A DNA stretch of 64,000 nucleotides from JBHFEI01 sp041928815 (lineage in GTDB: Bacteria; Pseudomonadota; Alphaproteobacteria; Rhizobiales; Rhizobiaceae), in NCBI RefSeq assembly GCF_041928815.1, contig NZ_JBHFEI010000001.1, positions 248,001-312,000 on the forward strand. Reading direction: 5' to 3'. The notes beneath the pieces were generated by a model, which saw only the letters and a list, made by a program, of their open reading frames with translations, ran no database searches and was not told where the DNA came from. Position numbers and translations under genes: made by a program. Shown piece by piece: positions 17,641 through 26,407 of this stretch (the stretch's first letter is position 1; each line of letters begins with the position of its first letter).

Positions 17641-19200
17641 CTAGCCTCCGGCGGCATGGCGGCGCGGGAGCGCGGCGGCGGCTGGAGCGCGGGACGGTAG
17701 GGCGGGCCGCCGCGTCACGGCGGCCTCGGTCCGCTCGGTGCGGAACCGGCGGAGCGTGTCCTGAAGACCGGCGAGCGAAAGATCGAGGCTGCGGCCCGCT
17801 TCGGCGATCGTCCCGGCGCGCGCCGCACCGGCGGCGAACCGGCGCGCCGACTGCGACAGGCCGGACGCCGCCTCGCCAATTCCGGCGGCCTGACGCCCCG
17901 TCATCTCTGACAGGCGGGTCACGCTTGTGTCGATGTCGGACACCTTGGCCGAAATCGCGCCGATCGCCGCCTGCGTCCGCCCGACCATGTCGACGCCGGA
18001 GACGACCTGCGCCTTCGTGCCGCTGACGAGCTGCTTGATCTGTCGCGCCGCGTCGCCGGAGCGCTGGGCGAGCGCCCGCACCTCCTGCGCCACGACGGCA
18101 AAACCCCGGCCGCTGTCGCCGGCGCGCGCGGCCTCGATCCCGGCATTGAGGGCGAGGAGATTGGTCTGGAAGGCGATGTCGTCGATCACGCCGATGATCT
18201 GGCCGATCTGCTCGGCCGAGGCTTCGATATCGGACATGGCGGAGATCGCCTGGCCGGCGATCTCGCCGCTGCGGGCGACGGAATGGCGCGCCTCTCCGGT
18301 GAGGGTGCGCATCGCGGCCGCCTCCGCCGCCGCCTCCCCCGCGCCGCGGGCGAGTTCGCCGAGGCGGGCGCTTGCGGCGTCGACCGCCTGCCGTTCGTCG
18401 TCCATCTCCGCAGCGAGCGTCGCCGCCTCGGAGCCGAGACCGGCGCATCCCGCCTCCGTCTCGGCCGCCGCGCGCGCCGCCTCGCCGAGCGTGGCCGCCA
18501 GGTCGTCGAGCGCCGCGTTGAGGCCCGCTGCCAGTTCCGCATTGGCCGTACCCTCCGCGCAGTCGGCGCGGCGGGTCAGGTCGCCGCCGGCGAGCGCCTC
18601 GACGACGCCGGAAAAGACGGTGGCTGTCTCCTGCGAGGCGGTGCCGCGCTGTTCGGAAAGCTGGCGATGGTGGATCTGGCGCAATTCGTTGAAGCGCAGG
18701 CTCGTGCCGATCTCCGCATCGACCATCGCCGCGCGGATCAGCGCCGCCAGCAGATCGCGGAATTCCTGCTTGCGTCCCTTGCCGAGGCCGAGGACGGCGG
18801 AGGGCCAGAAATCCTCGATCGCCGCGACGACCAGATGTTCGAGGACGACCGCCTGGCCGGCCAGCCGCCAGCGCGGATCGAGCGCGGCGCGGCTTTCGGC
18901 GTCCGCCAGCACCTTGACCCGCTCGGCATAGAGACTGTCGAAACGGGCGTCGAGAAGGACGTTCCAGTGGGAGGCCTGCAGGTCGTGCAGGCGGTCGAGC
19001 TGGCGCTCGGTCGTGTCGCTGCGAAGGGCGTCGGACTGGCATTGCATGCGCTGGAAAACATCGCGCAGGCCCTGCTCGACATGGGGGATCAGCGTTTCGC
19101 GCCGGCGGCGGACCGCGTCGCAGGCCGCCTCGTCCAGGCCGGCAAAGCGCAGGCGATCGGCCAGGCTGCCCGCCTGTTGCCGTTTCCCCTGTTCTGTCGG
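17641..19200 (-). CDS. icpA: Cytoplasmic globin-type chemoreceptor IcpA
   Basis: A soluble methyl-accepting protein that heads the che operon. The GTG at 19200 is preceded by GAGGCAGGAC and gives 519 residues; an in-frame ATG at 19344 would add 48 unlikely residues. Residues about 12-180 look like a globin-coupled sensor domain (SLADRLRFAGLDEAACDAVR; ALDPRW). The heme-proximal histidine position is Glu103 here. The signalling region has the MCP hairpin tip (IGVIDDIAFQTNLLALNAGI, FAVVAQEVRALAQRS). There are no membrane segments. S. meliloti has a cytoplasmic receptor, IcpA, at the same place. Confidence 0.85.
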   Translation of the reverse strand, partial: PTEQGKRQQAGSLADRLRFAGLDEAACDAVRRRRETLIPHVEQGLRDVFQRMQCQSDALRSDTTERQLDRLHDLQASHWNVLLDARFDSLYAERVKVLADAESRAALDPRWRLAGQAVVLEHLVVAAIEDFWPSAVLGLGKGRKQEFRDLLAALIRAAMVDAEIGTSLRFNELRQIHHRQLSEQRGTASQETATVFSGVVEALAGGDLTRRADCAEGTANAELAAGLNAALDDLAATLGEAARAAAETEAGCAGLGSEAATLAAEMDDERQAVDAASARLGELARGAGEAAAEAAAMRTLTGEARHSVARSGEIAGQAISAMSDIEASAEQIGQIIGVIDDIAFQTNLLALNAGIEAARAGDSGRGFAVVAQEVRALAQRSGDAARQIKQLVSGTKAQVVSGVDMVGRTQAAIGAISAKVSDIDTSVTRLSEMTGRQAAGIGEAASGLSQSARRFAAGAARAGTIAEAGRSLDLSLAGLQDTLRRFRTERTEAAVTRRPALPSRAPAAAALPRRHAAGG

Positions 19201-19671
19201 CACGTCCTGCCTCAAGGCTTTTCCCCGGACTGTTCCATTCCCGTCATCCGGGACCCGCGCCGGTTTTCGTCCGCTGTCCTCAAGGCAGGCGCTCAGCCCG
19301 CGAACCGACCGCATCGGGTCCGTTCGCGCGCGGCCGCACGGCATATCGCCTGCCCCTCGGATCCGGCCCCCGGTCCAAATCCATGCGTGAATGAAGTGGC
19401 AACCCCCATGCCGGATCGGACCCGGCCCGACGGTTCGGCATCATGCCCGGAGCAAGCGATCGGCTGGCCCACTCCGCCGTGGTAACATCATGTTTATGGT
19501 TAATTCCTTTCACGGAGGTTAACGGGCGGATCGCCAGAGGCCGGGCCCTGAAAATTCCCCCGTCGCCCGCTCCCGTCCCGGCTCCGGGCGATGTCCGCGG
19601 CGCGTCCTGCGGGCGGACGGCAAGTTCTTGCAGGTAAAACTTCGGAATTGAGAATGTCGGGAGGGGCGACT
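19201..19671. promoter_or_regulatory. che operon upstream region (no gene seen)
   Basis: About 470 bases upstream of icpA with no credible gene. The in-frame extension of icpA to 19344 lacks coding character. The che promoter should be here; a drop in GC around 19485-19515 is the best place to look, but no -35/-10 pair was assigned. Confidence 0.3.
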
Positions 19672-19719
19672 ATGTCTTTGGTCACAATGGCGCAAGCCAT
19701 GCGCAAGCAAGCGGCGTAA
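19672..19719 (+). CDS. Possible 15-residue leader peptide
   Basis: ATG-TAA reading frame (MSLVTMAQAMRKQAA) with a strong Shine-Dalgarno, GGGAGGGG, eight bases upstream. Its stop codon is at the start of a small inverted repeat GTAAG-TAT-CTTAC (19716-19728), just before the next small gene. It may be a real micropeptide, a leader, or chance. Confidence 0.25.
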   Translation: MSLVTMAQAMRKQAA

Positions 19720-19761
19720 GTATCTTACGGCATCATGACGATGTCCGAGAGGGACCGAACA

Positions 19762-19875
19762 ATGATTGTTCTAGGGGTGAGCGCAACGGTTTTCGCCACA
19801 TTGACCCTTGCGGCGCTGTCGCTGCTTCTGCTGCTCGAGCGCCGCCGCAGGATCTCGCCGCAGCGGATCTTCTGA
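19762..19875 (+). CDS. Small single-pass membrane protein (37 aa)
   Basis: Starts at the ATG at 19762 with GAGAGGGA upstream; ATGs at 19735 and 19741 are in frame too. The product has one hydrophobic segment (VFATLTLAALSLLLLL) followed by a basic tail (ERRRRISPQRIF), typical of a small inner-membrane protein with the C-terminus inside. A textbook terminator lies 47 bases downstream on the same strand, which supports a transcribed gene. No family is recognised. Confidence 0.5.
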   Translation: MIVLGVSATVFATLTLAALSLLLLLERRRRISPQRIF

Positions 19876-19922
19876 TCGCGCCGCCACGGTTCCGACCTTT
19901 CCTTTCCACCGACCATCGTCTC

Positions 19923-19949
19923 ACGTCCGGCCGCTGCCGGACGTTTTTT
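19923..19949 (+). terminator. Rho-independent terminator
   Basis: A 9-bp perfect stem ACGTCCGGC/GCCGGACGT with a CGCT loop, running directly into six T residues (19944-19949). It closes the small membrane-protein gene. Confidence 0.85.
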
Positions 19950-20039
19950 ATCCGCCAAAGCGTTTCCAGTCAGATCCGGATCATGCGCTGAAACAGAGAA
20001 GGCCTGTCCGGTGATCCGGCGTTCGCCGGAGGGGTTCTC

Positions 20040-20143
20040 AAAGCGTGCTGCGATCCCTCAGATTCGCTCCTACGCTTCAGGTCTTTGCTTCTACGCATGT
20101 CTTTTCGCAAAACCGCTGCACATCTTTGCGAGACACGCTTTCA
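20040..20143 (-). repeat. RIME1-like intergenic repeat, copy 2
   Basis: Read on the minus strand it begins at the rhaK stop codon (TGAAAGCGTGTCTCGC) and ends GATCGCAGCACGCTTTG. It is the copy closest to copy 1. The ends AAAGCGTG/CACGCTTT are complementary, so the transcript 3' of rhaK can form a long hairpin. Confidence 0.75.
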
Positions 20144-21529
20144 GACGGACGACCCCTGCGGCGCTTCCGCCTCGACCCGGCCGAGCCAATCGCGCGCATA
20201 GGCAGCAAACGCGGCCGAGGTTTCCCGGACCGGCGCGCCGTCGCGCACCCTGGCCCGGCCGCGGGCCGCAAGGCAGGCGGCGCCGAGGCTGGTGCCGGTG
20301 GCGCTCTGGCTCCCGGCCCGCACCGCCCTCCCCGTTGCCGCCGACAGCATGCGCAGATAGGTGGCGTTCGCCGCGAAGGGCCCCTCGACGATGATGTCGC
20401 CGGCCGCCCCGATCAGGCCCAGGCTGGTCGCCGTCATCAATGCCAGATGGAAGGAGACGACGGCGAAACGCTCGCCGGGCGACAGCGCGGCCTCGTCGAC
20501 GGTGAAGCGGGCGACCATCGACGGATAGGGGCCCGACCCCTGCGGCACCGAAGGCAGCAGCATCGCCGAACGCGCCAGCACCTGCTCGATATCCGCCTCG
20601 GTCGCGGAGACCGGGTCGTTGCCGATCAGCGTCGCGAAGGCGCGCCCGCCCATGAAGCGGGCGGAAGGCACGGGATCGCCGAGCGCGTTGACATTGATCA
20701 GCGTGTCGCGATGCTCGTCGAGCACGACGTCGGCGCCGCCGACGGAGAGGATGACCACCCAGGTCCCGGTCGAGACCACGGAAAACGGCGCCGGCCGCGC
20801 CAGGAGATGCGGCAGGAGCGAGGCGTTCGAATCATGGATGCCGCAGGTGACCGGCGTGTCCTTCGGCAGCCCCGTGCGCGCCGCGACCGCCTCTGTCAGC
20901 CCGCCGAGCCCGTCGTCGGCTTGGTGGACGGGCGCGAAGAGGCGTTCCCACCCTTGAGCGTCGACGAGGGTGGAAAACCGGCCGGCCTTCGGGTTCCAGA
21001 GATCGGAATGGCAGCCGAGCGAGGTCAGTTCGGTCGTGCGCACGCCCGTGAGTAGGAAGGTCCAGTATTGCGCATAGGTGAGGATCGAGGCGACCCTCGA
21101 AAAGGCGTCTGGAAAGGTCTGCTGCTGCCAGTAGATCTGCGCGCCGATGTTGAGGCCGCCCGGAAGCTCGGCCGAGCCGGTCTCGGAAAAGGGCGGCCGC
21201 ACGCGGTCATAGGCCGGGCGCACCGTGTCGGGGCCGGAATGCTCGTAGTCGAGCACGGGCAGGGCGAGATCGCCATGCGCGTCGACGAGGACGGCGGTCG
21301 CCCCGTGGGCGGTGACGGAGATCGCGTCGACCGGCGTCTCCCGGTGCAGTTCGGCAAGGCTGTCGAGGATGAAGGCCCACAGCCGCGCCGTATCGAAATG
21401 CGGATAGGGCGCCTCGCGGACCACAGCATTGCCGGTGCGCCGCACGGCCACCTCCTCGAAACGGTCGAGATCGACCAGCGCGACCTTGGCATTCGTCTTG
21501 CCGATGTCGATGACGGCGACGGTTTTCAT
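20141..21529 (-). CDS. rhaK: Rhamnose kinase RhaK
   Basis: A 462-residue FGGY-family sugar kinase that phosphorylates the keto-sugar of L-rhamnose catabolism. The N-terminal phosphate loop is VAVIDIGKTNAKVALVDL; the C-terminal half has CGIHDSNASLLPHL and STGTWVVILSVGG. Sequence style and context match RhaK of Rhizobium leguminosarum, where the kinase is also needed for activity of the rhamnose ABC transporter. The start is the ATG at 21529, eight bases after rhaU. The stop codon lies at the edge of a RIME1-like repeat. Confidence 0.9.
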   Translation of the reverse strand: MKTVAVIDIGKTNAKVALVDLDRFEEVAVRRTGNAVVREAPYPHFDTARLWAFILDSLAELHRETPVDAISVTAHGATAVLVDAHGDLALPVLDYEHSGPDTVRPAYDRVRPPFSETGSAELPGGLNIGAQIYWQQQTFPDAFSRVASILTYAQYWTFLLTGVRTTELTSLGCHSDLWNPKAGRFSTLVDAQGWERLFAPVHQADDGLGGLTEAVAARTGLPKDTPVTCGIHDSNASLLPHLLARPAPFSVVSTGTWVVILSVGGADVVLDEHRDTLINVNALGDPVPSARFMGGRAFATLIGNDPVSATEADIEQVLARSAMLLPSVPQGSGPYPSMVARFTVDEAALSPGERFAVVSFHLALMTATSLGLIGAAGDIIVEGPFAANATYLRMLSAATGRAVRAGSQSATGTSLGAACLAARGRARVRDGAPVRETSAAFAAYARDWLGRVEAEAPQGSSV

Positions 21530-21536
21530 CTTAGGC

Positions 21537-21851
21537 TCAATCCATGTGGAAGACGGGAAGAAGGGCGACGGCGACCGGCTCGTCGTCCGGCTTCGTCTCC
21601 ATGATGTCGGCCATGTAGGCCCACCATCTGCGCATGACAGGATGGGAGGGGAGGTCGGCCATCGCGTGATCGGCGCGCCGCTTCAGGACGCCGAAGAGCA
21701 GGTTCGTCTCCGCATCGAGATGGATCGAATAGTCCGAAATGCCCGCCTCCCTCAGGAGCGCGACGAGCTCCGGCCAGATCGCATCGTGGCGCGCTTTGTA
21801 TTCGGCCGCCATGCCGGGATTGAGCCGCATGCGGAATGCGTAGGTTTCCAT
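21537..21851 (-). CDS. rhaU: L-rhamnose mutarotase RhaU
   Basis: A 104-residue mutarotase that interconverts alpha and beta rhamnopyranose. Typical residues are seen: METYAFRMRLNPGMAAEY, HDAIWPEL, YSIHLDAETNLLFGVL and MRRWWAYMADIM. The ATG at 21851 has a perfect Shine-Dalgarno (AGGAGGAGGGG). The gene precedes rhaK as in R. leguminosarum (named rhaM in E. coli). Acts in the cytoplasm. Confidence 0.93.
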   Translation of the reverse strand: METYAFRMRLNPGMAAEYKARHDAIWPELVALLREAGISDYSIHLDAETNLLFGVLKRRADHAMADLPSHPVMRRWWAYMADIMETKPDDEPVAVALLPVFHMD

Positions 21852-21992
21852 GGTCTCCCCTCCTCCTGGGCGCCGTTCGATCCGCCTGATCGAGACCGGC
21901 GCCCCGCAACGCTTTCTTTTGATGCGCGATCTTGCCGATCCTCGTCCCACTCCGGTCGGATCATCCGCCGGGATCCTGCGGGCGATGCCCGG

Positions 21993-22805
21993 TCAGGCGT
22001 CCGCGGCCGGCGGCCGGATCCGCGCGCCGTCCTCCTTCAGCGCCACGATCAGGCTGACGCCGGCCGCCTCCAACATGGCGGCGTGGCGGTCCTCGATGCC
22101 CTCGTCGGTGATCACGGTGGCGATCCGCTTCAGCCCGCACAGGATGAGGCTGGAGCGCTGCAGGAATTTTGAGGAATCGAGCAGCACCACGAGTTCGTCC
22201 GCCTGGTCGATCAGCTTCTGCTCGGCCTGGATCAGCAGCGGATCGGCCTCCATCAGCCCGAGGGGGCCGAGCCCCTGCGCGCCCATGAACATGCGCCGCG
22301 CATAGAAATTGCGCGTCACGTCGTTGTCGAAGGGGCTGAGGATAATGTTGTGCTCGCGATAGACCGTGCCGCCCGACAGCATGATCGTGTTCTTCGAATG
22401 CTTGATCAGGTGTTCGGCGATGGCGAAGGAATTGGTGAAGATCTGCATGCGGCGGCTGGCGAGGAAGTGCACCATCTGGAACGTCGTCGTGCCGCCGTTG
22501 ACGATGATCGATTCCCCGTCCTCGCAGAGCGCCACCGCCTCGCGGGCGATCGCCTGCTTCTCGCGCGCATGTTCGGCCTCGTTGACGGCGAAGGGGCGGC
22601 CGGCAAGGCCGAAGAACTGCGGCGGGTTGATCGCCTCGGCGCCGCCGCGCACGCGCCGCAGCCTTTTCTGCAGGTGCAGCGCCGAGATGTCGCGCCGGAT
22701 CGTCGCCTCGGAGCTTCCCGTCAGCTCGACGAGTTCGACCACGGTCACGACGGGCTTCGCCTGGACCGCCGACAGGATCAGTCTGTGTCGCTCTTTTTCG
22801 TGCAT
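21993..22805 (-). CDS. rhaR: DeoR-family rhamnose regulator RhaR
   Basis: A 270-residue DeoR-type repressor. The N-terminal HTH (VVTVVELVELTGSSEATIRR) is followed by the sugar-phosphate sensor domain (IIVNGGTTTFQMVHFL, ADELVVLLDSSKF). The ATG at 22805 is preferred; an ATG at 22835 is also in frame. In R. leguminosarum the DeoR-type RhaR is the first gene of rhaRSTPQUK and represses the locus. Here it is followed directly by rhaU and rhaK, with a 141-base gap and no transporter genes. It is divergent from rhaD. Confidence 0.88.
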   Translation of the reverse strand: MHEKERHRLILSAVQAKPVVTVVELVELTGSSEATIRRDISALHLQKRLRRVRGGAEAINPPQFFGLAGRPFAVNEAEHAREKQAIAREAVALCEDGESIIVNGGTTTFQMVHFLASRRMQIFTNSFAIAEHLIKHSKNTIMLSGGTVYREHNIILSPFDNDVTRNFYARRMFMGAQGLGPLGLMEADPLLIQAEQKLIDQADELVVLLDSSKFLQRSSLILCGLKRIATVITDEGIEDRHAAMLEAAGVSLIVALKEDGARIRPPAADA

Positions 22806-22841
22806 CACGCCCCCGGCATGACGCATGATGGCCACCGGAAC

Positions 22842-22928
22842 CGGGCAAAGTCAATCATCTTCGATCATTCAATTTCCTTGTGCACTGCAATATGACGGGT
22901 TTTGATCGTTTATGATTGACATTGCCCG
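22842..22928. promoter_or_regulatory. Symmetric operator/promoter between rhaR and rhaD
   Basis: Two 26-base arms in inverted orientation, 22842-22867 and 22903-22928, share 22 of 26 bases: TGATCGnnnATGATTGAC(T/A)TTGCCCG, separated by 35 bases. Each arm contains TTGAC(T/A) pointing toward its gene, as a -35 box would. This is the likely RhaR target and divergent promoter. Confidence 0.6.
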
Positions 22929-23005
22929 AAACTCGTGGGATCACACCCTCAAGGATCCGCGCGCGCCTCGATGCGGTTCCACGACCATCGGGAGGGTTCA
23001 CGACC

Positions 23006-25096
23006 ATGAGTGACACGCAACAGTCTCGCCTCGCCAATCTCTGGGACGATGCGAAAGCCGCGGCGATGACGGAGCCGCAACGGCTGCTCTACCGCTCCAA
23101 CCTGCTCGGTTCCGACAAGCGGATCACCAATTACGGCGGCGGCAACACCTCTGCCAAGGTGCGCGAAAAGGACCTTCTCACCGGCAGGGACGTCGAGGTC
23201 CTCTGGGTCAAGGGCTCCGGCGGCGACATCGCCACGATGGCGCTCGACGGTTTCGCCACGCTCTACATGGACAAGCTCGAGGCGCTGAAGTCGCTCTATC
23301 GCGGCGTCGCCTTTGAGGACGAGATGGTCGGCTACCTGCCGCACTGTACCTTCAACCTCAATCCGCGCGCCGCCTCGATCGACACCGCGCTCCACGCCTT
23401 CGTGCCGCGCGCCCATGTCGACCACATGCATCCCGATGCGATCATCGCCATCGCCGCCTCGAAGAACAGCCGCGCGCTGACGCAGGAGATCTTCGGCGAC
23501 GAGATCGGCTGGCTGCCCTGGAAGCGGCCGGGCTTCGAACTCGGCCTGTGGCTCGAAAAATTCTGCCGGGAAAACCCGAAGGCCCGCGGTCTCGTGCTCG
23601 AAAGTCACGGCCTCTTCACCTGGGGCGATACGGCGAAGGAATCCTACGACACGACGATCGAGATCATCAACAAGGCGATGGCCTGGTTCGAGGCCAAGGC
23701 GACCGGCCCGGCCTTCGGCGGTCCCGTCCGGCCGGTGCTCGGAAAAGCCGAACGCCGCGCCGTCGCCGGACAGCTGATGCCCGTCATCCGCGGCCTGATC
23801 GCCGGCGACGATGCCAAGGTCGGCCATTTCGACGACAGCCAGGCCGTGCTCGACTTCGTCTCCTCGGGCAAGCTCGAGGCGCTGGCGGCGCTCGGCACGA
23901 GCTGCCCGGACCATTTCCTGCGCACCAAGATCCGGCCGCTGGTCGTCGACTTCGATCCGGCGAACCCGGACGTCGAGGCGACCGTTTCGGGCCTCGAAGC
24001 GGCTGTTTCCGACTACCGCGCGGGCTACGCCGCCTATTACGAGCGCTGCCGGCATGACAACAGCCCGGCGATGCGCGACCCGAACGCCGTCATCTACCTC
24101 GTGCCCGGCGTCGGCATGATCGCCTTTGCCCGCGACAAGGCGACAGCGCGCATCTCCTCGGAGTTCTACGTCAACGCCATCAACGTCATGCGCGGCGCCT
24201 CGGCCGTGTCGGACTATGTCGGCCTGCCCGAGCAGGAGGCCTTCGACATCGAATACTGGCTGCTGGAGGAGGCGAAGCTGCAGCGCATGCCGAAGCCGAA
24301 GGCGCTTGCCGGCCGTGTCGCCTTCGTCACCGGCGGCGCCGGCGGCATCGGCAAGGCGACGGCCGACCGGCTGATGCGCGAGGGCGCCTGCGTCGTGCTC
24401 GCCGACATCGACGCGGCGGCGCTCGATACCGCCGTCGCCGATTTCTCGAAGCGCTACAGTGCCGACGTCGTGCGCGGCGTGACGATGAACGTCACCGTCG
24501 AGGCCGAGGTCGAGGCGGCCTTTGCCGCAGCACTCGGCGACTATGGCGGCCTCGATATCCTCGTCTCCAATGCCGGGCTCGCCTCGGCCGCGCCGATCGA
24601 GGAGACGAGCCTCGACCTCTGGAACCGGAATATCGGCGTGCTCGCCACCGGCTACTTCCTCGTCGCCCGCGAAGCCTTCCGCATCTTCCGCACCCAGAAG
24701 GCCGGCGGCAATATCGTCTTCATCGCCTCGAAGAACGGGCTTGCCGCCTCGCCCGGCGCGTCTGCCTATTGCACGGCTAAGGCGGCGGAGATCCATCTCG
24801 CCCGCTGCCTGGCGCTCGAGGGCGCGGCCGCGCAGATCCGCGTCAACACCGTCAACCCCGATGCGGTGCTGCGCGGCTCGAAGATCTGGAGCGGCGAATG
24901 GAAGGACCAGCGCGCCGCGATCTACAAGACCGACGACCTGGAGGCGCATTACCGCGACCGTTCGATGCTGAAGCGCAGCGTCTTCCCCGAGGACATCGCC
25001 GAGGCCGTCTTCTTCCTCGCCTCCGACATGTCGGCGAAATCGACCGGCAACATCATCAATGTCGACGCGGGCAACGCCCAGTCGTTCACGCGCTGA
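23006..25096 (+). CDS. rhaD: Bifunctional rhamnulose(-phosphate) aldolase / lactaldehyde dehydrogenase RhaD
   Basis: A 696-residue fusion. Residues about 1-420 are a class II aldolase (NYGGGNTSAKV; metal-binding HVDHMHPDA). Residues about 428-696 are a short-chain dehydrogenase (VTGGAGGIGKATADRL; catalytic Tyr-x3-Lys in SAYCTAKAAEIH). It cleaves the rhamnulose intermediate to dihydroxyacetone phosphate and lactaldehyde and oxidises or reduces the latter. The ATG at 23006 has GGGAGGG upstream; longer starts lack one. It is divergent from rhaR and 13 bases before rhaI. Confidence 0.93.
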   Translation: MSDTQQSRLANLWDDAKAAAMTEPQRLLYRSNLLGSDKRITNYGGGNTSAKVREKDLLTGRDVEVLWVKGSGGDIATMALDGFATLYMDKLEALKSLYRGVAFEDEMVGYLPHCTFNLNPRAASIDTALHAFVPRAHVDHMHPDAIIAIAASKNSRALTQEIFGDEIGWLPWKRPGFELGLWLEKFCRENPKARGLVLESHGLFTWGDTAKESYDTTIEIINKAMAWFEAKATGPAFGGPVRPVLGKAERRAVAGQLMPVIRGLIAGDDAKVGHFDDSQAVLDFVSSGKLEALAALGTSCPDHFLRTKIRPLVVDFDPANPDVEATVSGLEAAVSDYRAGYAAYYERCRHDNSPAMRDPNAVIYLVPGVGMIAFARDKATARISSEFYVNAINVMRGASAVSDYVGLPEQEAFDIEYWLLEEAKLQRMPKPKALAGRVAFVTGGAGGIGKATADRLMREGACVVLADIDAAALDTAVADFSKRYSADVVRGVTMNVTVEAEVEAAFAAALGDYGGLDILVSNAGLASAAPIEETSLDLWNRNIGVLATGYFLVAREAFRIFRTQKAGGNIVFIASKNGLAASPGASAYCTAKAAEIHLARCLALEGAAAQIRVNTVNPDAVLRGSKIWSGEWKDQRAAIYKTDDLEAHYRDRSMLKRSVFPEDIAEAVFFLASDMSAKSTGNIINVDAGNAQSFTR

Positions 25097-25109
25097 GGAG
25101 GCAGGACCG

Positions 25110-26402
25110 ATGGGCGGGATGATCGACACTTCGGTGATCGAGGCGGAGAACGCGGCGCGCCGCGAGGACCTCCGGACAGACTATGACAGCCTCGGCGCGC
25201 GCCTTGCGCGCCGGGGCGTCGATATCGACGCGGTGAAGCGCAAGGTCGCCGCCTATGGCGTCGCCGTGCCGTCCTGGGGCGTCGGTACGGGCGGCACGCG
25301 CTTTGCCCGCTTCCCCGGCCCCGGCGAGCCGCGCAACGTCTTCGACAAGCTCGAGGACTGCTCCGTCATCCAGCAGCTGACGCGGGCGACGCCGACCGTG
25401 TCGCTGCACATTCCGTGGGACAAGGTGGCGGACCTGAAGGCGCTGAAGGAAAAGGGCGAGGCACTCGGCCTCGGCTTCGACGCGATGAATTCCAACACCT
25501 TCTCCGACGCGCCGCAGCAGGAGCATTCCTACAAGTTCGGCTCGCTGTCGCATCCGAGCGCCGCGACGCGCCAGCAGGCCGTCGAGCACAATCTCGAATG
25601 CATCGAGATCGGCAAGGTGCTCGGCTCGAAGGCGCTGACGGTGTGGATCGGCGACGGCTCGAACTTCCCCGGGCAGAGCAACTTCACCAAGGCCTTCGAG
25701 CGCTATCTCGACGCGATGAAGGCGGTCTACCGGGAATTGCCGGACGACTGGCGCCTCTTCACCGAGCACAAGATGTTCGAGCCGGCCTTCTATTCGACGG
25801 TGGTGCAGGACTGGGGCAGCAACTACCTGATCGCGCAGGAACTAGGGCCGAAGGCCTACTGCCTCGTCGATCTCGGGCATCACGCGCCGAACGTCAACAT
25901 CGAGATGATCGTCGCGCGGCTGATCCAGTTCAGGAAGCTCGGCGGCTTCCACTTCAACGATTCGAAATACGGCGACGACGACCTCGACACCGGCTCGATC
26001 GATCCCTACCGCCTGTTCCTCGTCTTCAACGAACTCGCAGACGCGGAAGCGCGGCAGGCGGAAGGTTTCTCCCCGGCCCACATGCTCGACCAGAGCCACA
26101 ACGTCACCGACCCGATCGAGAGCCTGATGGGAAGCGCGATGGAGGTCTGCCGCGCCTATGCCCAGGCGCTCCTCGTCGACCGTGCGGCGCTCGAGGGCTA
26201 CCAGGACGGCAACGACGCGCTGATGGCGACCGAGACGCTGAAGGTCGCCTTCCGCACCGATGTCGAGCCGATCCTCGCCATGGCGCGGCTGGAGAGCGGC
26301 GGCGCCATCGCCCCCGTCGCCACCTACCGGAAGAGCGGCTACCGGGCGAAGGTCGGCACCGAGCGGCCGGTGGTCGCAAGCGGCGGCGGCGGCATCGTCT
26401 GA
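25110..26402 (+). CDS. rhaI: L-rhamnose isomerase RhaI
   Basis: A 430-residue isomerase of the non-enteric (RhaI) type with a TIM-barrel fold. Visible segments: WGVGTGGTRFARFPGPGEPR, LFTEHKMFEPAFYSTVVQDW, LVDLGHHAPNVNIEMI and FHFNDSKYGDDDLDTGSI, which carry the metal-binding Glu, Asp and His residues. The ATG at 25110 has AGGAGG upstream; another ATG is three codons later. It converts L-rhamnose to L-rhamnulose and forms an operon with rhaD, as in R. leguminosarum and S. meliloti. Confidence 0.93.
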   Translation: MGGMIDTSVIEAENAARREDLRTDYDSLGARLARRGVDIDAVKRKVAAYGVAVPSWGVGTGGTRFARFPGPGEPRNVFDKLEDCSVIQQLTRATPTVSLHIPWDKVADLKALKEKGEALGLGFDAMNSNTFSDAPQQEHSYKFGSLSHPSAATRQQAVEHNLECIEIGKVLGSKALTVWIGDGSNFPGQSNFTKAFERYLDAMKAVYRELPDDWRLFTEHKMFEPAFYSTVVQDWGSNYLIAQELGPKAYCLVDLGHHAPNVNIEMIVARLIQFRKLGGFHFNDSKYGDDDLDTGSIDPYRLFLVFNELADAEARQAEGFSPAHMLDQSHNVTDPIESLMGSAMEVCRAYAQALLVDRAALEGYQDGNDALMATETLKVAFRTDVEPILAMARLESGGAIAPVATYRKSGYRAKVGTERPVVASGGGGIV

Positions 26403-26407
26403 CCGGC

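Noticed and set aside
19957..20039. Palindromes GATCCGGATC and CCGGCG-TT-CGCCGG next to RIME1-like copy 2
   Set aside because: Could belong to another mosaic repeat family, but no second copy was found in the window.
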